Assembly (NCBI GenBank): GCA_020634795.1
Contig: JACKAZ010000006.1
Coordinates: 186,001 to 250,000 of the forward strand
Reading direction: 5' to 3'
Length of the DNA: 64,000 nt
From: Ardenticatenales bacterium
GTDB taxonomy: Bacteria > Chloroflexota > Anaerolineae > Ardenticatenales > Ardenticatenaceae
Positions within the stretch are counted from its first letter, which is position 1. Each line of letters starts with the position of its first letter. The position numbers were made by a program, and so were the translations under genes. Shown here one piece after another: positions 1 through 8,532 of this stretch. The notes beneath the pieces were generated by a model. It was given only the letters and a program-made list of their open reading frames with translations. It was not told where the DNA came from and did no database searches.

Positions 1-857
1 AGCAGATTCGTCACGACTTGGCCGATCCGTTCGCCGTCAATATCGATCACGACGGTGGGCGGCGCCTCGATTTCGAAGGTGACGCGGTTCTGGGCGGCGA
101 GCGGGACAAGACGCTGAATGCGCTGCGCGACCAGCTCACGCAAGTCGGCCTTGGCGAGCCGAAGCGGCATACGGCCACTCTCCACGAAGGAAAGTGTAGT
201 CAAGTCCTCGATCAGCAGGATCATCGCTTCGTTTTCGGCGGCGATACGTTGAACGAAACGGGCGGCGATCTCTGGCCGCTGCACCGCGCCATCCAGCAGA
301 TTGTCGGTCATCAGCTTGACACTGGTCAGCGGGGTGCGCAATTCATGGGAAAGGTTCGAGACCATTTCGCGCCGGCTGCGTGCGAGCCGCTGCTGCTCCG
401 TCACCTCCTGCAAGATGAGCATCGCGCCCCGTTCGTTGCCGCTGCGCTGCTTCCAAGGGTAAGCCCACGCCATGACGTACCGTTCGCTGGGCAGCTCCAC
501 CAATTCGCCACGGCTCTCCTTCCCCGCCAGCGCGTCGATCACCAGTTGTTCCAGCAGATGATGACGGACCCGCTTAATGAGTCCTTCGCCTGCTTGCGCA
601 TCGCCAAAAAGATCAACGGCGGCCCCATTAACGGCCAGCAGCGCACGGCGGTCGTCGGTGATCAGCACGGGCAGCGGGGTGGCGGCGAAATGGGCCGCGC
701 CCCACGCGGCGGCGGGCGCTTCGTGCGCCAGCGCCCGCTGGCGCCGTAGTTCGCTGTAGCTCAACTGTTCGCGGCTTCGGTTCAGCAGCCCCCGCTGGCG
801 CAAAAGGAGCAGCAGTAGCACGCAGAGCGCAATGAGGAGCAGCGTGGTGGTCGACAT
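1..857 (-). CDS. phoR: PhoR-like sensor histidine kinase (partial, C-terminus outside window)
   Basis: Membrane sensor kinase expected to phosphorylate the adjacent PhoB-like regulator in response to phosphate status. Only the first 285 codons are visible; the gene runs off the left edge. Seen: one hydrophobic helix at about residues 4-19, a PAS-like stretch at about 60-150, and the HisKA box SNLSHELRTPLTS with the phospho-acceptor at His171, followed by the dimerisation helices and the beginning of the ATPase domain. The ATG at 857 is chosen because an in-frame stop lies a few codons upstream; no strong ribosome site is seen. It follows phoU and the regulator gene on the same strand after a 168-nt gap. 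The PhoR assignment is from context; as a family it is a class I histidine kinase. Confidence 0.88.
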   Translation of the reverse strand, partial: MSTTTLLLIALCVLLLLLLRQRGLLNRSREQLSYSELRRQRALAHEAPAAAWGAAHFAATPLPVLITDDRRALLAVNGAAVDLFGDAQAGEGLIKRVRHHLLEQLVIDALAGKESRGELVELPSERYVMAWAYPWKQRSGNERGAMLILQEVTEQQRLARSRREMVSNLSHELRTPLTSVKLMTDNLLDGAVQRPEIAARFVQRIAAENEAMILLIEDLTTLSFVESGRMPLRLAKADLRELVAQRIQRLVPLAAQNRVTFEIEAPPTVVIDIDGERIGQVVTNL

Positions 858-1025
858 GAGGGGGATAGGTCAGGGCACGGATCGATCGCAGGGGTGAAAA
901 CGCGCGTTGGTGATCGGCAAAAGGTGCAAAGGAAGTGCTTTCGCCTCTTGCCGCGCCTTCAACCGCTTACTCAGCGGTCGCGCCGCCATGATCGGCCATT
1001 TGCTTCACACCACTCACGAGGAAGA

Positions 1026-1703
1026 TCAGCCTTCGAAACGGTAGCCAACGCCGCGCACCGTGTGGATTCGTTTGGGGCGAGAGGGGTGGACTTCGATTTT
1101 GTCCCGCAACCAGTGGATATGTACGTCAACCGTGCGGGTATCGCCTGAAAAATCGTACCCCCAGACCCGGTCCAAGAGCAGATCGCGCGACAGGGTCATG
1201 CCGGAATGGCGCATCAACTCGGCCAACAGATCGAACTCCTTGGGACTGAGCACCAACTCCTTCTCACCCAGATAGGCCCGCCGCCGCTCGATGTTCAGCC
1301 GCAGATCGTCGTGCTCCAGTTGCAGCGTCCCTTGCGTCGAGACCGTGCGGCGCATCACCGCGCGGATGCGGGCCAGCAGTTCACCGGTGCTAAAAGGCTT
1401 GGTCACATAATCGTCCGCCCCCGACTCCAAGCCGATGATCTTATCCACTTCGCCCGCACGCGCCGTCAGCAAAATGATCGGCGTCTCCGATTCGGCACGC
1501 AGGATACGGCAAACGGACAAACCATCCAGTCGGGGCAACATCACATCCAGCACCACCAGATCAGGGGGCAAGCGACGTGCTTCGCTCAGCGCGGCGTCGC
1601 CGTCGCGGGCCTCGCGCACCTCGTAGCCCTCTTCTTGCAGGCGATAGGCCAGGGCGTCGCGCAGAATATCGTCATCTTCTACCAACAGAATGCTTTGGCT
1701 CAT
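1026..1703 (-). CDS. phoB: PhoB-like response regulator (OmpR/PhoB family)
   Basis: DNA-binding response regulator of about 225 aa, the usual length for the family. Receiver domain at about 1-115 with acidic pocket residues ED..D near 9-11, phospho-acceptor Asp53 in LVVLDVMLPRLDG and the conserved Lys in YVTKPFS; C-terminal winged-helix domain ends with the typical TVDVHIHWLRDKIE and RGVGYRFEG motifs. A GTG at 1721 would add six residues, but ATG 1703 is preferred because GGGAG lies about 11 nt upstream and MSQSILLVEDDD fits the family N-terminus. It lies 33 nt after phoU and before the kinase gene, so it most likely controls the phosphate regulon. Confidence 0.92.
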   Translation of the reverse strand: MSQSILLVEDDDILRDALAYRLQEEGYEVREARDGDAALSEARRLPPDLVVLDVMLPRLDGLSVCRILRAESETPIILLTARAGEVDKIIGLESGADDYVTKPFSTGELLARIRAVMRRTVSTQGTLQLEHDDLRLNIERRRAYLGEKELVLSPKEFDLLAELMRHSGMTLSRDLLLDRVWGYDFSGDTRTVDVHIHWLRDKIEVHPSRPKRIHTVRGVGYRFEG

Positions 1704-1736
1704 TGTGACAACTGCTCCCACGGGCAGCTAGGCCTG

Positions 1737-2432
1737 CTAAATCGACGGGGCATCTAGCTCGTCTGTATCGTGTAGGTCGAAATCGGTCAAGGTACCGGTC
1801 ACCACATAGACCACCCGTTCGCAGATGTTCTTGACCCGGTCCCCCCACCGTTCCAAATTGTGCGCTACCCAGATTAAATAAGTTCCCTGTCGAATGCTGG
1901 CCGGGCCATCGACCATGTAGGTCAACAGCTCGCGCAAGATCTGTTCGTTCAATCGGTTGAGTTCCGGATCGCGGGAGGCGATCTCGCGGGCCAGCGCCTC
2001 GTCACGGCTGAGGTACGCTTGGATCGAATCACGCAACATGTCGCGACCAATCTGTGCCATGCGCGGGATATCGACGAGTGGTTTCAGCAGCCGTTCGTTG
2101 GAGATTCGGCGCGACAGAACGGCAATGCCCGAGGCATGGTCCCCCATCCGTTCCATGTTGGTGGCGATGGAGATCGCGGCGGCGATGGTGCGCAGATCGC
2201 CCGCCATCGGCTGTTGGGTGGCCAGTAAGTGGTAGCACTTCTCTTCGATGCGATAGCGTAACTCGTTAATTTCGCTATCCTGCTCAATCACCTGAGTGGC
2301 CAGCCGCTCGTCCTGATCCACCAACGACTGAACCGCATTGGCCAACGCATGATCGGTTAGGCTACCGAGATGAACCAAACGGTCCGTCAGCTCATTCAGT
2401 TGATTTTCGTAATTAATGCGGATCACACTCAT
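1737..2432 (-). CDS. phoU: Phosphate signalling protein PhoU
   Basis: All-helical cytoplasmic regulator of 231 aa that connects the Pst phosphate transporter to the PhoR/PhoB pair; this length is normal for PhoU. Seen: two repeats of a three-helix bundle containing the conserved metal-binding type signatures E-x-x-x-D and the NMERMGDHA (about 127-135) and HNLERWGDRVKNI (about 201-213) motifs. First gene of a phoU-phoB-phoR unit on the minus strand. No pst transporter genes are in the window. A direct-repeat pair resembling a Pho box lies about 230 nt upstream (separate entry). Confidence 0.95.
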   Translation of the reverse strand: MSVIRINYENQLNELTDRLVHLGSLTDHALANAVQSLVDQDERLATQVIEQDSEINELRYRIEEKCYHLLATQQPMAGDLRTIAAAISIATNMERMGDHASGIAVLSRRISNERLLKPLVDIPRMAQIGRDMLRDSIQAYLSRDEALAREIASRDPELNRLNEQILRELLTYMVDGPASIRQGTYLIWVAHNLERWGDRVKNICERVVYVVTGTLTDFDLHDTDELDAPSI

Positions 2433-2581
2433 TCAGCATACCCCCTCATATCTCTGACGGTTGTGGCGGGAACGGGATAGGTTTTCTGCTTACAGGGCAA
2501 GTCGCGGCATGGCACACGTTGATGGGGTGGCGTTCGGCGTCCCTATGGATCGCCTATTTTTCTGCGCGAAGCTACGCTTAT

Positions 2582-2601
2582 GCCCGCCCTAACAGGCGGG
2601 C
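2582..2601. repeat. 7-bp perfect hairpin
   Basis: GCCCGCC (2582-2588) pairs with GGCGGGC (2595-2601) around a 6-nt loop. No T-tract follows on either strand, so it is not a convincing terminator. Confidence 0.5.
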
Positions 2602-2621
2602 TCACTCCGTTGGCGCGGTTC

Positions 2622-2675
2622 TTAACATAGTATAGCAGAATCCCCATTTCGCCTATCATTTAACCGTTCTTAACA
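2622..2675. promoter_or_regulatory. Possible Pho box (TTAAC direct repeats)
   Basis: TTAACC at 2660 and TTAACA at 2670 are exactly 10 bp apart, and a third TTAACA is at 2622. Tandem TTAAC-type repeats with about one helical turn spacing are the known form of Pho boxes in cyanobacteria and Gram-positives. The position upstream of phoU-phoB-phoR fits autoregulation. The repeats read on the plus strand while phoU is on the minus strand, which weakens the case. Confidence 0.3.
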
Positions 2676-2722
2676 GAAGTCCCCTGAAAGCCATAGGCGC
2701 AACCCTTACGTGCGAGGGGCCA

Positions 2723-2762
2723 TTCCCTCGCGTCTCGCCGCTCAGTGGCACACGCGAGGGAA
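2723..2762. repeat. 11-bp perfect inverted repeat
   Basis: TTCCCTCGCGT (2723-2733) is exactly complementary to ACGCGAGGGAA (2752-2762), with an 18-nt spacer. It could be a protein-binding palindrome or an RNA stem; no function is assigned. Confidence 0.5.
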
Positions 2763-2939
2763 CGGCTGTCGCGCGTAGCCGCTGACTCCGTCAATCGAGT
2801 CCATCGGGCTTGTGCCAAGCACGCGCCTCACCCCTCCCCGTGAAGAAAAGGGTTGACAACCGGTGGCCTACCCGATCTCAATTTTTAGCAGCCTCATATT
2901 TGTCAAAATCCATGAGTAAGGGTACGATCTCTGTGGTGC

Positions 2940-3150
2940 AATCCCCCCTGCCCTACACCGGTGCGTGTACCCCTTCGTACACCACCCTTCGGATTAGTGA
3001 GTGTCTTTACATCCATCCCCTTGTAAGACGAAACTCACACTTCTTCCGAGCCGCCGGTGTCACGACAGGGGACTCGCTAGGCCGTCACCACGGCCTACCG
3101 CGCAGCGTATTTGACGTCGCCTCCGGCTGAGCAGTATCCAGCGCTTTTTT
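2940..3150. ncRNA. Candidate structured RNA region
   Basis: Closely packed stems: GTGTAC/GTACAC at 2965-2970 and 2977-2982; a long stem near 2998-3037 in which GTGAGT pairs with ACTCAC and GTCTTTAC pairs with GTAAGAC; and TAGGCCGT/ACGGCCTA at 3078-3085 and 3090-3097. On the plus strand they are followed by a weak GCTG/CAGC stem and a run of six T at 3145-3150. This looks like a folded transcript rather than a protein gene. Strand and identity are unknown; a decayed intron or a small regulatory RNA are possibilities. Confidence 0.3.
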
Positions 3151-3297
3151 CGGACAGTTTCACCCCTAAACGTGGCTTGATGCCCGTTTTCAGCTAACCC
3201 CTATATGGGAGCCGTGATTCTCGATTCAAAACTACGTCTTACCCCTCGTTTATGATATAGTTCGTGCCATCTCTGTTCACCCTGATAAGGAGCAGCC

Positions 3298-3558
3298 ATG
3301 AATCATCAAACAATAGACAACGAACTTTGGTTGAAAATGGCGGATAATCCTGAACAAGAGTATAATGTCATCGTTCAAACTAACGGAGACCCTAGCGAGC
3401 TGGCCGTCGAAATCGAATCGAAGGGCATGATCGTCTATCGCAAATTCACCCTATTGCCCGCGTTGGCATTAAGCGGTATCGGCGAACGCCTTCTCCAGCT
3501 CATAGACAATCCGAAAGTTCGGCGTATCGAAGCAGACGAGGTAGTTCACGCCTGTTGA
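3298..3558 (+). CDS. Free-standing I9-type peptidase inhibitor / subtilisin propeptide-like protein
   Basis: 86-aa cytoplasmic-looking protein without signal peptide. Residues about 22-80 (EYNVIVQTNG ... RRIEADE) have the pattern of the inhibitor I9 / subtilisin propeptide fold: an initial beta strand, a helix with spaced Leu, and the closing VRRIEADE strand that normally precedes the cleavage site. AAGGAG at 3287-3292 gives a good ribosome site. It ends 31 nt before a subtilisin-family gene, so it is likely a chaperone or inhibitor acting in trans on that protease. The fold assignment is from pattern only. Confidence 0.6.
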   Translation: MNHQTIDNELWLKMADNPEQEYNVIVQTNGDPSELAVEIESKGMIVYRKFTLLPALALSGIGERLLQLIDNPKVRRIEADEVVHAC

Positions 3559-3589
3559 GCTACTTCGTCACCCGAAAGTAAACGGTGAC

Positions 3590-4891
3590 ATGAATAGCTC
3601 AAAGATACATCCCACTCTGCAACGTGCCTTAGAATACACCGTCCGTGCCATGGGCGAGGCAGATTCGGCGCCCCCCGAACAGCTCCCCATTATTGTACGT
3701 GCCCGCACCGCCACCTCGGCCACCGCTCTTGTCCGAGCCATAGAGCCGGATCCTTCCTACAGCCGTACCCTCCCCCTTTTTGATGCCGCAAGTGCGCTGG
3801 TATCACCCTCCCAAATCCTCGAGCTGAGCGATGAGGAGCGGGTTGACCAGATCTGGCTCGACGAACCGGTCTACGCCCTACTCGACACCTCGATCACCAA
3901 CCTTGGAATCGATGCGATTTGGGAAAGCGGCTATACGGGCAAAGCGATCAAAATCTGCATCGTTGATTCGGGGGTTGATAGCAGCCACCCCGATCTGTCC
4001 GGTTCGATCATGGCGGAAGCCAATTTCACGACTGAAGCCGCGGGCGACCTCAACGGCCATGGCACCCATGTGGCCGGTATCGCCGCTGGCAACGGCGCGG
4101 CCAGCAACGGCCTCTATCGCGGGGTGGCCCCCGAGGCATCGCTCTATGTGGCGAAGGTGCTCAACCGGTCAGGGGCGGGCAGCCAGAGCACCGTAGCGGC
4201 AGCCTTGGAATGGGCCGTCGAAAAAGAGGTCGACATCGTCAATTTGAGCTTCGGTACCCATCGTAGCAGCGATGGTACCGATTTCCTCAGCTTGGCCTGT
4301 AACCGCTTGGTCGAAATGGGGATTAACGTGGTTGTTGCGGCGGGCAATTACGGCCCGACCCCGTCAACGATTGGCTCCCCCGCAAGCGCAGAGGATGTCA
4401 TCACCGTAGGCGCGATGACGGATGCGGAAGAGATCGCACACTTCAGCAGTCGTGGCCCCACCTCGGACGGGCGCACGAAGCCCGACCTGCTGATGCCGGG
4501 GGTCAGCATTATTGCGGCGCGAGCAACCCAAGCCGAAATGCGCGACGTTATCGACAGTTTCTACGCGCGCGAGTCGGGAACCAGCATGTCCGCCCCCCAT
4601 GCCAGCGGTGTGATTGCCCTCATGCTGCAGGCCAATGCCACCCTCTCTCCTGCTGAAATCAAAACGATTTTGCTCGCCTCCTGCGATCCTATCATTGATG
4701 TTGATGCCAACACGCAGGGCGCGGGCCGCCTGATTCCGGCCCGTGCGCTCGAAATGGCGCTCCGCGCGGCGGCACCCAGCGATCCGTCCCCTGATGATGA
4801 GGGGGCAGCCACGGATGGAGAGGAAGAGGCGCCAACGAACCGCCCGGCCAACGAGCGTCCGGGCTGCCTCGGTCGGCTCTTCATGCGCTGA
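3590..4891 (+). CDS. S8 family serine peptidase (subtilisin-like, apparently intracellular)
   Basis: 433-aa subtilase. The triad is seen as Asp126 in IVDSGVD, His157 in NGHGTHVAG and Ser332 in SGTSMSAPHASG; the oxyanion Asn253 is in VVAAGNYG. Residues about 30-100 form an N-terminal prodomain-like region. The last 45 residues are a low-complexity, acidic, Pro-rich tail. No signal peptide or lipobox is visible, unlike secreted subtilisins, so a cytoplasmic role is inferred. It follows the I9-like gene and overlaps the sirtuin gene by 1 nt, which argues for one operon with translational coupling. Confidence 0.9.
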   Translation: MNSSKIHPTLQRALEYTVRAMGEADSAPPEQLPIIVRARTATSATALVRAIEPDPSYSRTLPLFDAASALVSPSQILELSDEERVDQIWLDEPVYALLDTSITNLGIDAIWESGYTGKAIKICIVDSGVDSSHPDLSGSIMAEANFTTEAAGDLNGHGTHVAGIAAGNGAASNGLYRGVAPEASLYVAKVLNRSGAGSQSTVAAALEWAVEKEVDIVNLSFGTHRSSDGTDFLSLACNRLVEMGINVVVAAGNYGPTPSTIGSPASAEDVITVGAMTDAEEIAHFSSRGPTSDGRTKPDLLMPGVSIIAARATQAEMRDVIDSFYARESGTSMSAPHASGVIALMLQANATLSPAEIKTILLASCDPIIDVDANTQGAGRLIPARALEMALRAAAPSDPSPDDEGAATDGEEEAPTNRPANERPGCLGRLFMR

Positions 4892-5631
4892 TGCGTGCCG
4901 CCGATGAGCCGTTGGCCGCTGCTGCCCAAGCGATTCAACACGCCCGCCGACTCGTCGTTCTGACGGGGGCGGGCGTGTCGCGTGAATCGGGCATCCCCAC
5001 CTTCCGTGACGCGCTGGAAGGCCTTTGGGCGCAGTACGACCCGCAACAGTTGGCCAGCCCCGCAGGCTTTCGCCGCGACCCCACGTTGGTTTGGCAATGG
5101 TATGCCGCGCGTCGCCGCGCCGTGGCCGCCGCGCAACCCAACGCGGCCCACATCGCGTTGGCGCGGTTGGGCGCGGTAAAGGCGACGACGCTCATCACGC
5201 AGAATGTCGATGGCTTGCACGAAGCGGCGGGCAGCACGGCGGTGCTCCACCTTCATGGCGCACTCGATCGATACAAATGTGTCGATCGGGGTCACGGCCA
5301 CGATATTGCGCTGGAAACGCTGCCGGATGCCCCGCCCCCCTGCTCCGTTTGTGGCGCGCTGCTCCGCCCCGATGTGGTCTGGTTCGGCGAAATGTTGCCG
5401 CCCGAAATCCTCAGCCGCGCGATCGCGGCGACGGAACAGGCCGATCTGATGCTGGTGGTGGGCACGAGCGGACTGGTTCACCCCGCCGCATCGTTGCCCC
5501 TGCTGGCCGCGCAGTGTGGCGCCGTGACGATCGAAGTCAACCCCGAAGCCACGGCGCTGACGCCCCACATGACTTTGTCGTTGCGGGGCGCGGCGGGCGC
5601 GTTGTTGCCCGCGCTGGTGGACAGTTTGTAA
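4891..5631 (+). CDS. cobB: SIR2 family NAD-dependent protein deacylase (class III, CobB/SIRT5-like)
   Basis: 246-aa sirtuin that would remove acyl groups from lysine using NAD. Seen: NAD-binding TGAGVSRESGIPTFR at about 28-42, TQNVDGLHEAAG and the catalytic His in LHGALDRYKC. The Y-x-x-R signature in WYAARRR (about 70-76) marks class III enzymes that prefer succinyl/malonyl lysine. The zinc site is unusual: CSVC is present but the upstream pair reads C-x5-H rather than C-x2-C. Starts on the stop codon of the protease gene (ATG 4891). Function in the operon with a protease is unknown. Confidence 0.9.
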   Translation: MRAADEPLAAAAQAIQHARRLVVLTGAGVSRESGIPTFRDALEGLWAQYDPQQLASPAGFRRDPTLVWQWYAARRRAVAAAQPNAAHIALARLGAVKATTLITQNVDGLHEAAGSTAVLHLHGALDRYKCVDRGHGHDIALETLPDAPPPCSVCGALLRPDVVWFGEMLPPEILSRAIAATEQADLMLVVGTSGLVHPAASLPLLAAQCGAVTIEVNPEATALTPHMTLSLRGAAGALLPALVDSL

Positions 5632-5857
5632 GGCATAGGCGCCCTTTAGCGTCTGCGGCGCGGAAGCGCGATAGCTGGTGGGGGGGCAACGGGGGTGCTC
5701 GGTCTGGCGAATGGGGGGTCGTGGGAAATCGTCTCACGGTGCTGCCGCTGTGAATCAATGTGGCCCCCGGCACCGTTCGGCTGAGCTACGTCGAAGCTTG
5801 GCACCTTGCCCGATACCAGAAATCCCCGCCCTTGATTACGATCAGAAGAACGACGCC

Positions 5858-6289
5858 ATGTATTACGACGAACGTTACGACAAACTGCCGATGAACACGC
5901 GCGGCCAGCGCTGGCAGGCCTACGGTGCCGCCCTCTTGTCGGGCATGGTGGGACTACCGCTGATTTTGCTCACCCTCAACACGCTGCCCATCATTCTGCC
6001 CGCGATGCTTTACAGCGCCCTGGCCTTCTTTTTCACCTGGCTCATTCCCTCTCGTTCCGGCTTTCGCTGGGCGATGCTCATCACTTTTGGCATCCCATTG
6101 GCCGTTCTGCTGGGCATCGTCACGGGTTTCTTCGAAGTGCCGCTCGACGATCCGAGCAATGTGCCGCTGCCTTTCGCCTCGCTCTGGGGCGCGATGCTGC
6201 TGACCGCGATCGTGCCCGCGCTGGTGGGCAGCATGGCGGGCGGCGTGCTCGGCGGTTGGTACGCCCGTCGTACACGGCGACGGGGATAG
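5858..6289 (+). CDS. Small multi-pass membrane protein of unknown function
   Basis: 143-aa protein with about four hydrophobic segments (roughly residues 22-45, 46-62, 68-90 and 108-132), an acidic/aromatic N-terminus (MYYDERYDKL) and an Arg-rich C-terminus. The frame is open further upstream, but the upstream part is compositionally unlike protein and ATG 5858 starts the plausible membrane protein; ATG 5891 is an alternative. No family recognised. Lies 226 nt after the sirtuin gene; the gap holds nothing recognisable. Confidence 0.55.
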   Translation: MYYDERYDKLPMNTRGQRWQAYGAALLSGMVGLPLILLTLNTLPIILPAMLYSALAFFFTWLIPSRSGFRWAMLITFGIPLAVLLGIVTGFFEVPLDDPSNVPLPFASLWGAMLLTAIVPALVGSMAGGVLGGWYARRTRRRG

Positions 6290-6440
6290 AGGGGGGTGAG
6301 GATTGGATGAGATCAAGGAGCGGGGCAACGCCCTGCGAAGCGAGGAACATGCGCTGTACCCCGATGCGCCATTCTGCCCTGAAAAAGGGGCTTGTGCGCG
6401 TGACCGCGCCGTCGAACGGTAGATCGCCACCACCACGGCG

Positions 6441-6461
6441 TGGCGAATGGCGAATAGCGCA
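6441..6461. repeat. 7-bp tandem repeat, TGGCGAA type
   Basis: Units TGGCGAA, TGGCGAA, TAGCGCA in register. One of a family of degenerate heptamer runs at gene boundaries in this window. The surrounding 6290-6594 contains no credible gene. Confidence 0.7.
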
Positions 6462-6571
6462 TCCGAACCGTGTGGTCCCATTGAGATGGCGCTGCTTTGC
6501 CACGCCCTACACCCGCACCTCGTCGTGCGCTACTTTCATCCTCCGTGGGGCACGTCAGCGCAGGGTATCTC

Positions 6572-6592
6572 CATTCGCCATGCGCCATCCCA
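6572..6592. repeat. 7-bp tandem repeat, CATTCGC type
   Basis: Units CATTCGC, CATGCGC, CATCCCA end 2 nt from the stop codon of the DUF4139 gene. Confidence 0.6.
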
Positions 6593-6594
6593 CC

Positions 6595-8532
6595 CTACTC
6601 GCTGCCAAGCGCCGCCAGCAGATGCTGCTTCTCCACTTCCCGCTCGCCTCGTGCCGTCTCCAGCGTACGTTGTCGCTCGGCCAGCGCCGCCAGTTGATCT
6701 TCCGACTCCGCCAACTGGCTGACGTAGCGACTGCGTAGGGCGGCTTCCTCGCCACTGTCGCGCAGGCTGCCCAGGTTCTTACGCATCTGTTCCTGCGCGG
6801 CCAATAGCTGCTGCCGCTGCCCCGCCACCTCCGTAAGCTGCTGGCCGATTTGCGCCAGTTCGCGATCAAGGGCGAGCAGCCGCTGCAGCTCGCTGCCGAT
6901 CGCTTCGTCCAACCAGCGGTTGCGCAGATAGCGGTTCAAAGTGGCTTGATCGATGCCGCTGGCGGCGTGGCGCTGGTGCTCCAGCCGCCGCTCGGTCACC
7001 ACAAAGCGGCCTTCGCCTTCCGGCCCCGCCGCCACCGCCAGCCGCCAGCGATAATGGGTTTCGGTCGTTTCCTCGGGGTCGTCCATCTGGAACGGCTCGA
7101 AGCCGGGTCGTCGCGGATGTTCGATCAGCAGCGCCACCGCCTCCTCATTCTGATTCCGCACCTCGTACTGGGTCGTCAGCGTCAGCATCTGCTGCACGAT
7201 CAAAAAGCCTTTGTCTACCGTCACGCCCACGATGGCTCGCTCGGTCTGTTGCTCGGTGCGTACCGTCACGCCCAGGTCGATGGCGATCGCAAGCAGCACC
7301 TCGGCGTTGGGTCGGGTGAAGGGGAAGATCGCTTCGCCCAGATAGCTTTCCGCTTCGCTGACCGTGATCGGACCGCGCTCCAACGTCAGGCCGCTGCTGT
7401 TGCGGAAACGGAGCACAACGGAGGGGTGACGTGCCATCTTCTCTTCGTTGAAGATGTATTCTTTTTGATAGCCAAAGCGCGCACTGAGGATCGGCACCAT
7501 CGCCGCCTCGCCCCGCGCCACATCCACCGCTTCGTCGATGTGGTAGGCAAAGAGATCGCCTTGCGCCTCGCCCTGCGCGGCGATGGCCGTTGAGGCTTCC
7601 ATGGCATCCGCCGCGCGGTATGCCGCGTTTTCCTCCAACGCGATGGCCCGCGTCATCATCGGGGCGGGGGCCGCGCCCGCGAACGCGGCCTTTGCCATGC
7701 GGGGCACGCCCCGTTCCATCGCGATCGGCGCTGCGGCGACTCGCGCCTCTTCTTCCACCCTGGGCCGTTCGGGCGTGAAGGGGCTGTAGAGATCGTAGAT
7801 GAAGGAGATAGGCATGCCAGAGACCAGCGAGAGTTGGACCCCGTTCAACGGCTCGTCCAGCGGGTTATCGATGATCGCCCAACCCTGCACCAGCGCTTCG
7901 CCCGACCCTTTGTCGCCAACAAAGCGGTAGGAGACGCGCCACGTCGGGCTTGGCAACAGGTAGCGCAGCTCGATGTCGTGCTCGCCCTCCGAAAGGCGAA
8001 CGGTGACGGCGCGCTGCTCTGGCTCGGCCGTCACGAGGTCGAGGACGTAGTCTAGGTCGGCTTGGATCGCCGCGTCGAGCAACGTGATGTCACGAATCGC
8101 ACTGAGCAACAGCACACGGAGACCGCTGTTCGTGCGCAGCGTCACACGCCCCGTTTTGAAGGGTTTTTCGTCCGTGATATCGAGGCCAACGACCAGCCCT
8201 TCGACCGGGGTGCTGTGGTCCGCCTGATCGACCTGTAACCGAACGGGGTGGCCCCGCAGCGAACGGAGCAGATCGACCAGCGCCGTGCCGCTGCCCAGTT
8301 GGATCGGCACACGACTCAGCTTCAGGGCGCGATCTTCCTGGGCTTCGAAAGCGAGTTGGCGCACTTGGCCGCCCTGATGATCGAGCGCGACCAGACTTTT
8401 CAGCAGATCGTTCATCTGATCGCGATGGACGGTCAGCGTCAGTTGCTCCCCCGTCACCGCCCCGCGCCGCACCACGACGCAGATGCCATGCTTAAAGAGG
8501 GTCAGTTGTCGGACGGAAAGGGCGGTACTCAT
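6595..8532 (-). CDS. DUF4139 domain-containing protein
   Basis: 645-aa protein of the DUF4139 / MuiA-like group, function unknown in bacteria. Seen: N-terminal beta-rich domain (about 1-200, LTLFKHGICVVVRRG), the conserved core WRVSYRFVGD ... AIIDNPLDEPLNGVQLSLVSGMP at about 205-250, a Pro/Ala-rich variable insert at about 265-345, a second beta domain to about 540, and a C-terminal coiled coil (about 560-640, rich in Leu, Gln and Glu). No signal peptide. AGGAG lies 9 nt before ATG 8532. Divergent from carA. Confidence 0.82.
   Translation of the reverse strand: MSTALSVRQLTLFKHGICVVVRRGAVTGEQLTLTVHRDQMNDLLKSLVALDHQGGQVRQLAFEAQEDRALKLSRVPIQLGSGTALVDLLRSLRGHPVRLQVDQADHSTPVEGLVVGLDITDEKPFKTGRVTLRTNSGLRVLLLSAIRDITLLDAAIQADLDYVLDLVTAEPEQRAVTVRLSEGEHDIELRYLLPSPTWRVSYRFVGDKGSGEALVQGWAIIDNPLDEPLNGVQLSLVSGMPISFIYDLYSPFTPERPRVEEEARVAAAPIAMERGVPRMAKAAFAGAAPAPMMTRAIALEENAAYRAADAMEASTAIAAQGEAQGDLFAYHIDEAVDVARGEAAMVPILSARFGYQKEYIFNEEKMARHPSVVLRFRNSSGLTLERGPITVSEAESYLGEAIFPFTRPNAEVLLAIAIDLGVTVRTEQQTERAIVGVTVDKGFLIVQQMLTLTTQYEVRNQNEEAVALLIEHPRRPGFEPFQMDDPEETTETHYRWRLAVAAGPEGEGRFVVTERRLEHQRHAASGIDQATLNRYLRNRWLDEAIGSELQRLLALDRELAQIGQQLTEVAGQRQQLLAAQEQMRKNLGSLRDSGEEAALRSRYVSQLAESEDQLAALAERQRTLETARGEREVEKQHLLAALGSE

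Larger units (their letters stand above)
2433..3297. other. Gene-free, hairpin-rich intergenic region
   Basis: 865 nt between divergently transcribed phoU and the I9-like gene. No credible protein-coding gene is seen; the 106-codon frame at 2810-3130 has no family features or ribosome site. The stretch holds several inverted repeats, a Pho-box-like repeat pair and a compact block of stem-loops at about 2940-3150, each listed separately. Confidence 0.6.

Noticed and set aside
18..749. Long plus-strand open frame at the left edge
   Set aside because: Antisense to the histidine kinase, whose minus-strand frame shows a complete HisKA box; the plus-strand translation has no features.
2990..3040. 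Single CRISPR-like repeat or group II intron fragment
   Set aside because: Only one copy, no spacers, no domain V or reverse transcriptase; kept only as a generic structured region.
2810..3130. 106-codon plus-strand frame
   Set aside because: Covers the hairpin block, no ribosome site, no family signature, odd composition.
4561..5568. 335-codon minus-strand frame
   Set aside because: Antisense to the subtilisin and sirtuin genes, whose catalytic motifs are intact on the plus strand.
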